NCBI GenBank assembly: GCA_964450865.1
Contig: CAYVHB010000018.1
Span: forward strand, 1-64,000
Direction: 5' to 3'
Origin: CAYVHB01 sp964450865
GTDB lineage: Bacteria > Bacillota > Clostridia > Saccharofermentanales > UBA5734
Length of the DNA: 64,000 nucleotides
The notes below the pieces were generated by a model. That model was not told where the DNA came from, ran no database searches, and saw only the letters and a program-made list of their open reading frames with translations. The position numbers were made by a program, and so were the translations under genes. Shown one piece after another: positions 1 to 8,982 of this stretch; within the stretch, counting starts at the first letter, position 1; each line of letters begins with the position of its first letter.

Positions 1-888
1 TCAGTCACGGCTGAACGGTTTTTCTGCATGCTTGTATTCACGGGGCGAGACCCCGATGACCTTCTTGAAGATCCGCGAGAAATAATAAGGATCCTGATAG
101 CCAAGGCGGATGCTGACTTCATAGATGCGCAGATCAGTCATCTTGAGATACTTGCAGGCCTGCTGCATTTTCAGGTGGATGAAAAAATCGACCGGTGAGC
201 GGCGGGCATATTTTTTGAAAATACTGTTCAGATAACTTCTGGATAGCTGCATGTGATCGGCCAGGCTGGCCAATGTCAAGTCCTTGTCGAGATTGTTATA
301 CATATAGCGGATAACCCTGGTCAGGTATTGATTCTGCTTGTCGGTATCGGATTCTTTTTCCCGGAAGTAAACTTCGGACAGGATCAGCGTCAGCAGATTT
401 GAGGCATAGATGAAGTTGCCCAGTGTGTAATTCTGCTCCAGGATGGCGATCAGCTGCCTGAAAAGATACATCAGGCGTTCGTTGGTCCTGGCTGGGCCAA
501 GATCGATAATGCGCAGGTCATTCAGGGGGAAATATGCCGCGTTGTCACCTTTGAAATGAACCCACAGAATACTCCACGGATCCTGGCTGTCGGCGTAGTA
601 CAAGTGCCGGGTATGGCGCGGGATGCAGAATACCTGCTTGCTGGTCAGCTCGAATCTGACGTCGTTCACAACGATGCTGCCCTGGCCATCGATACAGTAG
701 ATCAGGATATATTCGCTGATACCTTCCTTGCGTTCGCGAAAATGATGGTCGGCACTTGGGAAGTAACCGACATCGGTGAGATACAAAGCCCGGACCAGCG
801 GATGCTCCAGATAGGGTGAAAAGGATTCGGTCGGGATGACGATCAGGATCTCGTCTTTAAAGCCATCTTTTTTGTATTGCGTATCCAT
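1..888 (-). CDS. AraC-family transcriptional regulator
   Basis: About 295 residues from the ATG at 888. The N-terminal half is a cupin-like sensor domain. The last 100 residues are a double helix-turn-helix AraC domain (LTLASLADHMQLSRSYLNSI, then the second helix with GYQDPYYFSRIFKK and the closing GVSPREYK). The open frame extends upstream to 1074, and ATG 924 is an alternative start, but the family-like sequence begins near 888. It is transcribed divergently from the DUF5107-TPR gene, so that gene is its likely target. A 15-bp direct repeat (911-925, 940-954) lies between them. The ligand is unknown; such regulators usually sense sugars. The class is certain, the target inferred. Confidence 0.9.
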   Translation of the reverse strand: MDTQYKKDGFKDEILIVIPTESFSPYLEHPLVRALYLTDVGYFPSADHHFRERKEGISEYILIYCIDGQGSIVVNDVRFELTSKQVFCIPRHTRHLYYADSQDPWSILWVHFKGDNAAYFPLNDLRIIDLGPARTNERLMYLFRQLIAILEQNYTLGNFIYASNLLTLILSEVYFREKESDTDKQNQYLTRVIRYMYNNLDKDLTLASLADHMQLSRSYLNSIFKKYARRSPVDFFIHLKMQQACKYLKMTDLRIYEVSIRLGYQDPYYFSRIFKKVIGVSPREYKHAEKPFSRD

Positions 889-910
889 ACAATCATAGTA
901 CTGCCGGTCT

Positions 911-954
911 GGAATATTGTCCATCCTTGAATGCTGACAGGAATATTGTCCATC
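911..954. promoter_or_regulatory. 15-bp direct repeat in the AraC/DUF5107 divergent region
   Basis: GGAATATTGTCCATC occurs exactly at 911-925 and 940-954, a 29-bp period. It sits between the divergent AraC-family and DUF5107 genes. AraC-type regulators bind direct half-sites, so an operator is plausible but unproven. If the regulator starts at 924, the first copy would overlap its first codons. Confidence 0.5.
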
Positions 955-1027
955 ATTGTGCACGATATGCCATTGGTTGGCCAGGTCCACCTGTGCTAAC
1001 TTTATATTAACGGAAGGAGAACGAACG

Positions 1028-4000
1028 ATGCAAAACTGTAACGAAGTCAAGATGTGGGAAGAGCAGGTCATCATTCCGACCTACGAAACGGCTGAGCCTG
1101 ATAAAAATCCGCTTTTTCTCGAACGGCGCGTCTATCAGGGCAGTTCCGGCAAGGTTTATCCGTTGCCCGTCACGGAAAAAATACATGATACAAAGGTTGA
1201 TCAAGCCTATCGGGCCGTTTTCCTGGAAAATGAATACCTGCAGGTCATGATTCTGCCTGAACTGGGTGGCCGGATCCAGCGGGCCCTGGACAAGACCAAC
1301 CAGTATGATTTTGTCTATTACAACCGGGTCATCAAGCCGGCGCTGGTCGGACTGGCCGGGCCCTGGATCTCGGGCGGCATTGAATTCAACTGGCCGCAGC
1401 ATCACCGGCCCTCGACCTTCATGCCGGTCGACTGCCAGCTGGCGGCCAATTCCGATGGTTCGAAAACGGTCTGGGTCGGTGAAATCGACCGGATGTATGG
1501 TACCAGGGGCCTGGCCGGATTTACCTTGTATCCGGGCAAAGCCTATATTGAGGTTACCGGCCAGGTTTTCAACGGGACGGAAATACCCCAGACCTTCCTC
1601 TGGTGGGCGAATCCGGCCGTGCCTGTCAATGACCATACCTTCTCGATCTTCCCGCCGGATGTCCATGCCGTCATGGATCATGGCAAACGCGCCGTGTCCA
1701 GCTTCCCGATTGCCACCGGCGAATACTACAAATGCGATTATTCGGCCGGCGTCGATATTTCCCGCTATCGCAATATCAGCGTCCCGACTTCCTATATGGC
1801 CTGGCAATCCGACTTTGACTTCATCGGCAATTACGATGAAAGCCGTGAAGCTGGCTTGCTGCATGTGGCGGATCATCACATTGCCCCCGGCAAGAAGCAG
1901 TGGACCTGGGGCAACAGTGACTTCGGCCAGGCCTGGGACCGCAACCTGACCGATGAAGACGGTCCTTATATCGAATTGATGACTGGTGTCTTCACGGATA
2001 ACCAGCCGGACTTCACCTGGCTGAAGCCCTATGAACAAAAGACTTTCAAGCAGTTCTTCATGCCAATCAAGAAAGTTGGCCGTGTTAAGAATGCCACCGT
2101 GGATGCTGCCGTTAACATGGAGCAACAAGGCCAGCTGGTTTCAATCACCGTTTATGCCACATCCATGTTCAAGAACGCCACCATTGAGCTGACGCGCGAC
2201 GGGCTGTCATTGCGCCGGCAGACGGCCGACCTGTCACCGGATGATATTTTTCAGGATACATGGGACCTGGCCGGCCAGGCGCTGACTGGCTGCAAACTGG
2301 CGGTGTCCGATCAGGCTGGTCAGCTTCTGGTTGAATACACACCGGCCAGGAAGGAACTGAAGCCGCTTCCCGACCCGGCGGAGGCCCTGCCGGTCCCGGA
2401 AGCATTAAAAACGACTGAAGAGCTATACCTGGCAGCCCTGCATCTGGAGCAATACCGCCATGCGACCTTTGATCCGGCCGACTACTATCTGGAAGGCCTG
2501 AGGCGTGATCCCCGTGATATCCGCCTGAATAACGGCTATGGCCTGTATCTTTACCGGCAGGGCGATTTTGCCGACAGTGAAAGGTACTTGCGTCAGGCTA
2601 TCCGCCAGCAGACCTGGAAAAATCCCAATCCTTATCAGGGTGAATCCTACTTGAATCTGGGACTGGTCCTGCTTAAACTGGCGCGCGAATCCGAAGCTTA
2701 TGATGCCTTCTATAAAGCGACCTGGAGCGGCGAGGTCCAGAGCGCAGCCTTTTACCATCTGGGCTGCCTGTGCTGTAAACAGCAGCGCCTGGCCCAGGCC
2801 CGGCAGTTTGCCATCCAGGCTGTCACAAGCAACGCCGCCAACTGGAAAGCCCACACTTTGCTGGCCGCCATCAACCGGCACCTGCAGGCAGGCGGCCCAG
2901 ATGAGCTGGAAACTCGCCATCAGCAGCTAAGCAACCAGACTGAGCTGGAACAAAAGCTGGCTGGCGATCCGCTTGATCACGGTCTCCTCTATGAACAGGG
3001 CCTGGCCCGCGGTGACCGGTCGGCCTGGCTGAAAGTAATGCGCCAGCCTGCCCACAATTTCCTGACCCTGGCCCTGGACTATCTGCAGATGGGATTTTAC
3101 ACCGATGCCCTGGCCATCCTGCAGGCCTGTCCCGACAGGAGTCCGCTACCTGAATATTACCAGGCCTATATTTATACCCGGCTGGGCCAGCGCGACCTGG
3201 CTGCGGCAAGGATTGCCCGCGCGGAAGCCCTGCCGGCGGATTATTGTTTCCCCAATCGCCTGGAAGAAATCCTCATTCTGGAATCAGCTATCCAGGTCAA
3301 TCCCCAGGCTGGCTATGCCCACTATTATCTGGGCAATCTTTACTATGATAAAAAGCAGCACAGCCGGGCGATCCGGCATTGGGAAGCGGCAAGCCGCATG
3401 ATTCCCGACTTTGCCATTACCTGGCGCAATCTCTCGCTGGCCTATTTTAATAAAGGACAGGATCCGCAGCGTGCCCGCCAGATGATCGAGCGGGCCGTGG
3501 CCCTCAATCCGGCAGATGCCCGCCTGCTGCTGGAACAAAACCAGCTGCTGGGCCAGATTGGTACGGCCAACCCGGAGCGCCTGGCCTTGCTGACATCCCG
3601 TCTCGATATTGTCGAAACGCGTGATGACCTTTTTCTGGCCTATATCACGCTGCTGAACTGCACGGGCCAGTACATACAGGCCTTGCAGGCCATCCGGAAC
3701 CGCAGGTTCCATCCCTGGGAAGGCGGGGAAGGCAAAGTCAGCGGCCAATATATTTATGCCCTGATCGAACAGGCCAGGACTGAGCTCGCGCAGGATCGCC
3801 CGGCGGCAGCCATTGACCTGCTATTGGCAACCTTGAGCTACCCGGAAAATCTTGGCGAAGGCAAGTTGCCGCAAACGCCGGATCACATGACTCATTATTA
3901 CCTGGGGCTGGCTTATCAGGCGCTGGGCCAGGCTGAAAAGGCACAAGCTTCCTTTGCGGCGGCAACGGAGCACCTGACGGAGCCAGGCAAGATGATTTAT

Positions 4001-4336
4001 TACAACGATCAGCCAGCTGACATGATTCTCTATCAGGGTCTGGCATTCGGGCAGCTTGGCCGGCCCGAACAAGCCCGCAGCCGATACAACCGCCTGATCA
4101 GCTTTGGCGAAAAACACCTGTTCGACCCGGTACAGCCTGATTATTTTGCCGTCTCGCTTCCGGACACCATGATGTATCAGGCCAATATTGCCCTGCGCAA
4201 TGAGATTTACTGCAACTACCTGATTGCCCTGGGGAAACTGGGCCTGGGTGAAATCAGCGAAGCGCACGAACGGCTGGTTTATGTGCTGAGTCTGGCACCC
4301 GACCATCAGGGCGCGCTGCGCCATCTGGCCGGGTAA
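1028..4336 (+). CDS. DUF5107 domain protein with C-terminal TPR array
   Basis: About 1102 residues. The start ATG at 1028 follows GGAAGGAGAACGAACG, a good ribosome-binding site. Roughly the first 370 residues match the DUF5107 type, which I recall as having a galactose-mutarotase-like fold: LPELGGRIQRA, GPWISGGIEFNWPQHH and an aromatic-rich core. From about residue 470 to the end there are many tetratricopeptide repeats (for example YAHYYLGNLYYDKKQHSRAI, YLGLAYQALGQAEKA). No signal peptide or membrane segment is visible, so it is probably cytoplasmic. These proteins usually accompany sugar metabolism, and the divergent AraC regulator fits. The enzymatic role is unknown. Confidence 0.85.
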   Translation: MQNCNEVKMWEEQVIIPTYETAEPDKNPLFLERRVYQGSSGKVYPLPVTEKIHDTKVDQAYRAVFLENEYLQVMILPELGGRIQRALDKTNQYDFVYYNRVIKPALVGLAGPWISGGIEFNWPQHHRPSTFMPVDCQLAANSDGSKTVWVGEIDRMYGTRGLAGFTLYPGKAYIEVTGQVFNGTEIPQTFLWWANPAVPVNDHTFSIFPPDVHAVMDHGKRAVSSFPIATGEYYKCDYSAGVDISRYRNISVPTSYMAWQSDFDFIGNYDESREAGLLHVADHHIAPGKKQWTWGNSDFGQAWDRNLTDEDGPYIELMTGVFTDNQPDFTWLKPYEQKTFKQFFMPIKKVGRVKNATVDAAVNMEQQGQLVSITVYATSMFKNATIELTRDGLSLRRQTADLSPDDIFQDTWDLAGQALTGCKLAVSDQAGQLLVEYTPARKELKPLPDPAEALPVPEALKTTEELYLAALHLEQYRHATFDPADYYLEGLRRDPRDIRLNNGYGLYLYRQGDFADSERYLRQAIRQQTWKNPNPYQGESYLNLGLVLLKLARESEAYDAFYKATWSGEVQSAAFYHLGCLCCKQQRLAQARQFAIQAVTSNAANWKAHTLLAAINRHLQAGGPDELETRHQQLSNQTELEQKLAGDPLDHGLLYEQGLARGDRSAWLKVMRQPAHNFLTLALDYLQMGFYTDALAILQACPDRSPLPEYYQAYIYTRLGQRDLAAARIARAEALPADYCFPNRLEEILILESAIQVNPQAGYAHYYLGNLYYDKKQHSRAIRHWEAASRMIPDFAITWRNLSLAYFNKGQDPQRARQMIERAVALNPADARLLLEQNQLLGQIGTANPERLALLTSRLDIVETRDDLFLAYITLLNCTGQYIQALQAIRNRRFHPWEGGEGKVSGQYIYALIEQARTELAQDRPAAAIDLLLATLSYPENLGEGKLPQTPDHMTHYYLGLAYQALGQAEKAQASFAAATEHLTEPGKMIYYNDQPADMILYQGLAFGQLGRPEQARSRYNRLISFGEKHLFDPVQPDYFAVSLPDTMMYQANIALRNEIYCNYLIALGKLGLGEISEAHERLVYVLSLAPDHQGALRHLAG

Positions 4337-4417
4337 TTAGAAATGGGGAACCAGATGTAACAGTATCCAGGTTAAACGCCTCGCGCGATGATAGAAACTC
4401 ATTGCGGATTGAAACCG

Positions 4418-4426
4418 TGGTATAAT
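4418..4426 (+). promoter_or_regulatory. Extended -10 promoter upstream of the SHOCT/radical SAM genes
   Basis: TGG-TATAAT is an extended -10 element, with no good -35 at 17 bp. The context CCGTGGTATAATTG is identical to that of the promoter before the hemolysin III gene (26625-26638). Transcription would give a leader of about 190 nt that includes the 42-bp tandem duplication. Confidence 0.55.
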
Positions 4427-4472
4427 TGAAGTAAAACCGCCGCTTATCAGGATATTTGCGCACGCTCAAGCC

Positions 4473-4556
4473 GCCACCTGAATCAGCACCAGCAACGGGG
4501 CAATCGACTGATCAGCCACCTGAATCAGCACCAGCAACGAGATGATTGACTGAAGC
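4473..4556. repeat. Two tandem copies of a 42-bp unit
   Basis: The first 25 bp of each unit (4473-4497 and 4515-4539, beginning GCCACCTGAATCAGC) are identical; the remaining 17 bp are diverged. The repeat lies in the 286-nt gap (4337-4622) before the SHOCT gene, which holds nothing else beyond the promoter. Confidence 0.85.
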
Positions 4557-4622
4557 AACAAGTTTATCAGCAAGCACTGGATCGGGTTATCCAGTGTTAT
4601 CGGGATTGCGAGGTGAAACAGG

Positions 4623-4883
4623 ATGCATCCGTTTTACGGCCCGACCAGCCAGCTGCTGGCCGATGGTTCCAGTTCATGGCTTGGCCTGGTATCCATGGCG
4701 ATGTATTTGCTCTTCTGGGCCGTTGTTGTCGTCATAGCGATCCGGCTTTTGAAAAAACACATCCTGCCGCTGCTTCGTTCCCAGTCCCGGCCAGATAATG
4801 CCATGGCTATTCTGCGTGAAAGATATGCCCGAGGTGAGATCGATGCCGAGGAATTCAAACGCAAAAAAGCAGACCTCCAGTAG
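4623..4883 (+). CDS. Small membrane protein with SHOCT domain
   Basis: 86 residues, with GAGGTGAAACAGG before the ATG. One transmembrane helix at about residues 22-45 (SMAMYLLFWAVVVVIAIRLL) is followed by a basic stretch and a C-terminal SHOCT motif (AMAILRERYARGEIDAEEFK). SHOCT is a short oligomerisation motif found at the ends of many small membrane proteins. The gene overlaps the next one by 41 nt, which suggests coupled translation with the radical SAM protein. Its precise role is unknown. Confidence 0.85.
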   Translation: MHPFYGPTSQLLADGSSSWLGLVSMAMYLLFWAVVVVIAIRLLKKHILPLLRSQSRPDNAMAILRERYARGEIDAEEFKRKKADLQ

Positions 4884-5820
4884 GCCACAGGCCTTGAAAC
4901 CGGTTGTCTGGCTGAAGCTGTCGCTGCTTGGCCTGCAGACGATCCTGGCCAATCGGCTCTTGCACCGGCCCAGGCCGGTTGTCGGCTCGATTATCGTGAC
5001 GGACTGCTGCAACCTGGCCTGCCGGCATTGCGCTGTTGCCAATCAAAAGTGTATTCTCTACCCATTTGCCCGGATCCAGGCTGACATGCTGACCCTGTAC
5101 CGCGCCGGCGTCCGTGTCCTGCTGTTTTATGGGGGCGAACCCTTTTTATGGCGTGACGGTGCCAGAGACTTGCAGGACCTGGTCAGCGAGGCCCGGCGTA
5201 TCGGCTTCTGGCTGGTCAGCGTGGTGACCAACGGCACCCTCGGCCTGGACTTGCCGACGGCTGACCTGATCCTGGTCAGTGTGGACGGGACGCGGGCCAA
5301 TCACAACGAGATCCGCGGCGAGACATTCGACATCATCATGGCCAATATCCGCCAGGCTCCGGCCAATAATATCTGCCTGTATATGGCTATCAACCAGATC
5401 AATATCGCTGATATTGAAGCGGTCTGTGCCCTGACCCGGTCGATGCCTCATGTCAGGGCCGTCTCGTTCAATTTTCATACACCTTATCCCGGGACTGAGA
5501 TGCTGCAGTTGAGCCAGGCCGACAAGCAAGCCTGTTGCGACCGGATCAGCGGGCTGATCGCATCCGGATATCCTGTCCTGAATCTGAAAAGCGCATTTCC
5601 CGCCATCATCCACAACAGCCTGCAACAGCCCTGCCCGCACTGCCTGATCATGGAAAACGGCCAGCAGTGGATCTGTGGCCGTTGCATCGAAATCGATGGA
5701 CTATGCAAAAACTGCGGTTTCTTTTTTGCCACGGAATTATCACTGGTTTTCCGGGGCCAGATCAGGGTCCTGCTTGATTTGCTCCAAACCTATTCCCGAC
5801 TATTGGGCCGCAGCGAATAG
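4843..5820 (+). CDS. Radical SAM protein with C-terminal Cys cluster
   Basis: About 325 residues. The ATG at 4843 follows GAGGTGAGATCG and lies inside the end of the SHOCT gene. The radical SAM signature CNLACRHC binds the [4Fe-4S]-SAM cluster, and the GGEP motif follows (LLFYGGEPFLWR). Near the C-terminus, six Cys in pairs (CPHC, CGRC, CKNC) suggest an auxiliary cluster or zinc site like SPASM/twitch domains. It is followed by a second radical SAM gene. No peptide precursor is visible nearby, so a RiPP maturase role cannot be claimed; the substrate is unknown. Confidence 0.85.
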   Translation: MPRNSNAKKQTSSRPQALKPVVWLKLSLLGLQTILANRLLHRPRPVVGSIIVTDCCNLACRHCAVANQKCILYPFARIQADMLTLYRAGVRVLLFYGGEPFLWRDGARDLQDLVSEARRIGFWLVSVVTNGTLGLDLPTADLILVSVDGTRANHNEIRGETFDIIMANIRQAPANNICLYMAINQINIADIEAVCALTRSMPHVRAVSFNFHTPYPGTEMLQLSQADKQACCDRISGLIASGYPVLNLKSAFPAIIHNSLQQPCPHCLIMENGQQWICGRCIEIDGLCKNCGFFFATELSLVFRGQIRVLLDLLQTYSRLLGRSE

Positions 5821-5918
5821 GCCGCAGCGAATAGGCTGCCGGGAATAGGCCCGGGCGACTGTTTTTGGTCTTGTCCTATATTTTGAATCTTGCTCCAGAC
5901 ATACTTTCGACTGTTGGG
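5779..5918. repeat. Imperfect 29-bp duplication spanning a gene end and the next leader
   Basis: 5779-5807 and 5890-5918 match at 23 of 29 positions. The first copy encodes LLQTYSRLLG at the end of the radical SAM protein; the second is in an open frame just upstream of the next start and would encode LQTYFRLLG. Between them GGCCGCAGCGAATA is tandemly repeated (5804-5817, 5818-5831), with the stop codon at the junction. Confidence 0.75.
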
Positions 5919-5928
5919 AGGGATTTGC

Positions 5929-7182
5929 ATGCTCCGGGCTTCATTGCTGAGAATACTCCTGACCCGTTCGTTTCACCCCTTTGTTTTCAATGGCCGCTTT
6001 GAAAATCAACTGCAATATGCGGGCCTCGAGGACCTGGGCCTGTACGTCCATATCCCGTTTTGCCGTTCCTTGTGCAGTTTTTGCCCTTATTATAAAGTCG
6101 TTTACAATCAGCCCCTGGCCCAGGCCTATAAAGATGCCCTGCTGAAAGAAATTGACCTGGTCTGCCATGAACAGCATGAGCGCCTGCCGGTGACCAGCCT
6201 GTATTTTGGAGGTGGGACACCGGCCCTGCTTGTCGATGACCTGAAGGAAATAATCGATCGCCTGCGCCAGTATTTTGAGATTGGCGGCGGAGTTGGCGTT
6301 GAAATTCACCCGGACGATATCACCGGGCCGATCCTGGCGAAACTGAAGGCGGCTGGTGTGACCATGGTCAGCATCGGCGCCCAGTCTTTTGACGAAGGGT
6401 GCCTGCAAAAGCTGGGCCGCAGCAATATCGGCCTGGTCGATAAAATGCAGCTGGTGCGCCAGGCTGGCTTTGATGTCGTGGATGTTGATCTGATCTTTGC
6501 CATTCCGGGCCAGACAGATGAGCTGTTGATCAAGGATATTCAAACCGCCTTTGCCCTGGGGGCCACCCAGGTTTCGACCTATCCGTTTATTGATTTTACC
6601 TTTGCGGATAATCAGTATCGGCCCATGAGCAAACTGGTCAAGAAACAGATGCTGAGCCGGCTGATCGCATACAGCCGGTCGGCCGGGCTTGTCCGGACCT
6701 CGGTCTGGACGTTTGCCAAACCTGGTTCGGGGCGCTATTCCTCAATTACCCGCGATAATTTCCTGGGCTTCGGGGCATCAGCCACGACCTTGCTCAAGGA
6801 TATTTTCAAGATCAATACCTTCTCCATTGAGCCGTACATTGAACGGATCCAGTCCGGCAACTTGCCGACCTCCCTGACGCTCGATTTTTCACGCCGGCAA
6901 AGGGCGGTCTATTTTCTGTTCTGGAGCGCTTACGGCCTGCAGGTCAATCCAGAGAAGTTTGCCCGGCTGATCGGCGTGCCCCTGCAGAAAATGTATGGCT
7001 TTGAGATCAGTCTGGCGTGCAAACTCGGGTACCTGCGCCAGGTTGGCGATCAATATGAACTGACCGACAAGGCGGCCATGATCTATCACGACATCGAACA
7101 AGTTTATACGACCGCCTACATCGACAAGATGTGGCGCATTTCCCGGATCGAGCCCTTCCCGCGGCGCATTGTCCTGCGCTGA
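5929..7182 (+). CDS. HemN/HemW-like radical SAM protein
   Basis: About 417 residues; the ATG at 5929 follows GGGAGGGATTTGC. YVHIPFCRSLCSFCPY holds the CxxxCxxC cluster motif in the HemN/HemW context (usual form CxxxCxYC; here FC). SLYFGGGTPALL, IGAQSFDEGCLQKLGR and DLIFAIPGQT are the conserved HemN-family blocks. The C-terminal part carries a winged-helix-like region as in HemW. Family members include coproporphyrinogen dehydrogenases and heme chaperones; no heme genes are near, so the activity is open. It is probably co-transcribed with the preceding radical SAM gene, a 108-nt gap apart. Confidence 0.85.
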   Translation: MLRASLLRILLTRSFHPFVFNGRFENQLQYAGLEDLGLYVHIPFCRSLCSFCPYYKVVYNQPLAQAYKDALLKEIDLVCHEQHERLPVTSLYFGGGTPALLVDDLKEIIDRLRQYFEIGGGVGVEIHPDDITGPILAKLKAAGVTMVSIGAQSFDEGCLQKLGRSNIGLVDKMQLVRQAGFDVVDVDLIFAIPGQTDELLIKDIQTAFALGATQVSTYPFIDFTFADNQYRPMSKLVKKQMLSRLIAYSRSAGLVRTSVWTFAKPGSGRYSSITRDNFLGFGASATTLLKDIFKINTFSIEPYIERIQSGNLPTSLTLDFSRRQRAVYFLFWSAYGLQVNPEKFARLIGVPLQKMYGFEISLACKLGYLRQVGDQYELTDKAAMIYHDIEQVYTTAYIDKMWRISRIEPFPRRIVLR

Positions 7183-7238
7183 TGGACAAAAAGCGGATGG
7201 TTCTTTTGTAGATTTTGATCGCTTGTCAGTCTATTTGT

Positions 7239-8654
7239 TTAGCGCAGCGAATTCTTGACGGCGTCGAAATCATAGCCAGCGACGACATTGCCAATGTCTT
7301 TCATACGGGTAGAAGATGATACACTGGCCGGGATTTTGAACAGCTCATAGAACGCCTTTTCACTGATCCCGACCGCAGCGGCGGCATCGGCGATTGTCAT
7401 CGAACCGCGTACGCTTGTGACATCAATAGTCGCAGTACTGGTTTCACCACCGGACGCCGCTGGCGATTCCGCAGTTGTTGCAGTACTGGTTTCACCACCG
7501 GATGCCGCTGGCGATTCCGTTGCCGCCGCACTTTCCTTGGCCGCGTCAAAATCATAACCGGCGATCAGGGTACTGAGCTGGCTCATTCGTGTATCGGCGG
7601 GAATATCGGCGGGAATTTGCAGGACTGTTCGCAGTTCGTCCTCAGCAATCCCGAGCGCCTGGGCGGCATCGGCAATCGTCATATAACCTTTGATTTCTTC
7701 ATAGGATGTGATTGTCGTACTGCTGCCGCTGGCAGATTCCGGCAAGACCTGGTAAAGACCGGCTGCCTGGGTGACGGCGATCGGCAAGAAGAACAGACCG
7801 GCAACCAGGGCCAGCATGGCCAGCGGGGAGACGCGTTTACCGAGCGTTTGAACTTCCAGGGCGCCCTTTTTCGGACATACGGCCACACATTCATTGCAGT
7901 TCAGGCATTCAGCCGAGGTTACCTTGTCCAGTCTGGCCACGTTCAGATTCACCGGACAGGCCTTGCTGCACAAATTACAGTGAATGCAAACATCATCATG
8001 CCGTACGATTTTCGTCGGGCTGACCTTGCCGACGACGGCATAGAACGCCCCGGCCGGACACAGATATTTGCAAAAGAAGCGATCATAAACGAATGAGCCG
8101 GCCAGCGTGACACCCAGAAGAATGAAACCGATCATCGACAATGGGTCTTCGGCCAGTGTCTCCGGAATCGCCGTGATGTGCGCATAGGCCGAATAGGGAT
8201 CATAACTGGACATCCAGAGCCGGCCGAGGCGCCAGGCCATGAAGAGTGTCAGAACCAGGACAGCGTATTTCAGATAGCGCAGATAACGATCCAGCCTGGC
8301 CGGGACCACCGGCCGCTTTTTCCAGATCTTGCGGCCCAGGCGGGCGAAAAACTCCTGCAGAGCGCCAAAAGGGCAGAGGAGGCCACAGAAACTGCGGCGA
8401 AACAGCAGGGCGATAACCAGTGTGATGATGAACAGGATCAGCGTGCCGGCATAGATTTTCTGGATAAATGAACCGGAAATGATCAGGGCGTACAGGCTTT
8501 CCAGGGCCCCATATGGGCAGATGGCGTGGATAGACGGTGATTTGCCACCCCCCAGGACCTGGTGCATGACCGACTCATAGGTAACCCAGCCCAGCAGCAA
8601 GGCCAGAAGCCCCCAGCGGATCCAGCGTGCAACTTTGTTTGACTGCCATTTCAT
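7239..8654 (-). CDS. NapH-like 4Fe-4S membrane protein with duplicated C-terminal domain
   Basis: 471 residues; the ATG follows AAAGGGAATACACAAC. Several transmembrane helices carry the NapH/CcoG-type motifs CGLLCPFGALQ and CKYLCPAGAF, then two 4Fe-4S ferredoxin motifs (CIHCNLCSKACP, CLNCNECVAVCP), then another membrane segment. The last 150 residues hold two copies of a small domain (MTIADAAQALGIAEDEL..., ending AGYDFDAAK; MTIADAAAAVGISEKAF..., ending AGYDFDAVK) joined by a linker in which ESPAASGGETSTAT is repeated. It probably transfers electrons at the membrane for an unidentified reductase or membrane complex. It lies divergent from a two-component system, a likely regulator. Confidence 0.85.
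   Translation of the reverse strand: MKWQSNKVARWIRWGLLALLLGWVTYESVMHQVLGGGKSPSIHAICPYGALESLYALIISGSFIQKIYAGTLILFIITLVIALLFRRSFCGLLCPFGALQEFFARLGRKIWKKRPVVPARLDRYLRYLKYAVLVLTLFMAWRLGRLWMSSYDPYSAYAHITAIPETLAEDPLSMIGFILLGVTLAGSFVYDRFFCKYLCPAGAFYAVVGKVSPTKIVRHDDVCIHCNLCSKACPVNLNVARLDKVTSAECLNCNECVAVCPKKGALEVQTLGKRVSPLAMLALVAGLFFLPIAVTQAAGLYQVLPESASGSSTTITSYEEIKGYMTIADAAQALGIAEDELRTVLQIPADIPADTRMSQLSTLIAGYDFDAAKESAAATESPAASGGETSTATTAESPAASGGETSTATIDVTSVRGSMTIADAAAAVGISEKAFYELFKIPASVSSSTRMKDIGNVVAGYDFDAVKNSLR
7432..7519. repeat. In-frame 40-bp tandem repeat in the NapH-like gene
   Basis: 7432-7471 and 7480-7519 are identical except for one base (C/T), with a 48-bp period that keeps the reading frame. 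It encodes the duplicated linker between the two C-terminal domains and suggests recent duplication. Confidence 0.9.
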
Positions 8655-8982
8655 GTTGTGTATTCCCTTTCTGGTGTTGATTGGGCCTGCAATAATCTGG
8701 TTTCAGCAAATGTGCCTGATCCCTGCAAATATGTCTGATCCCTGCAAATGTGCCTGGTCTTGGCTGTTCACTCGTTCTCATCCTATCCGGCAAATATATG
8801 GAAATTGTGAGGATTTTTCGAGACTTTTACCTGACGCGCGTCCTTGTCAACAGTCCATGCTATAATCAGGCTTGAGAATACGGTGTTTGCAGGGGGCTGT
8901 CACTGTGCGCCGCTCTTGGCGCTTGCGCCGCGCTGTCTTCAGCTGGACACCGTTAAGTTAAAGTCAATGGAGATACAAAAGT
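8655..8982. other. Divergent regulatory region with three 19-bp tandem repeats
   Basis: 328 nt without a gene. It contains GCAAATGTGCCTGATCCCT and two near copies head-to-tail at 8706-8724, 8725-8743 and 8744-8762 (the last ending diverged). It also holds an extended -10 (TGCTATAAT, 8858-8866) towards the response regulator, and a GC-rich hairpin around 8907-8925 (GCGCC...GGCGC). The repeats lie on the NapH-like side and may be sites for the neighbouring response regulator; that is inference. Confidence 0.6.

Noticed and set aside
1007..2128. 373-codon minus-strand frame inside the DUF5107 gene
   Set aside because: No motif; the plus-strand frame encodes a recognisable domain.
8706..8762. 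CRISPR array
   Set aside because: Direct tandem repeats without spacers; no cas genes in the window. The same applies to the other repeat arrays.
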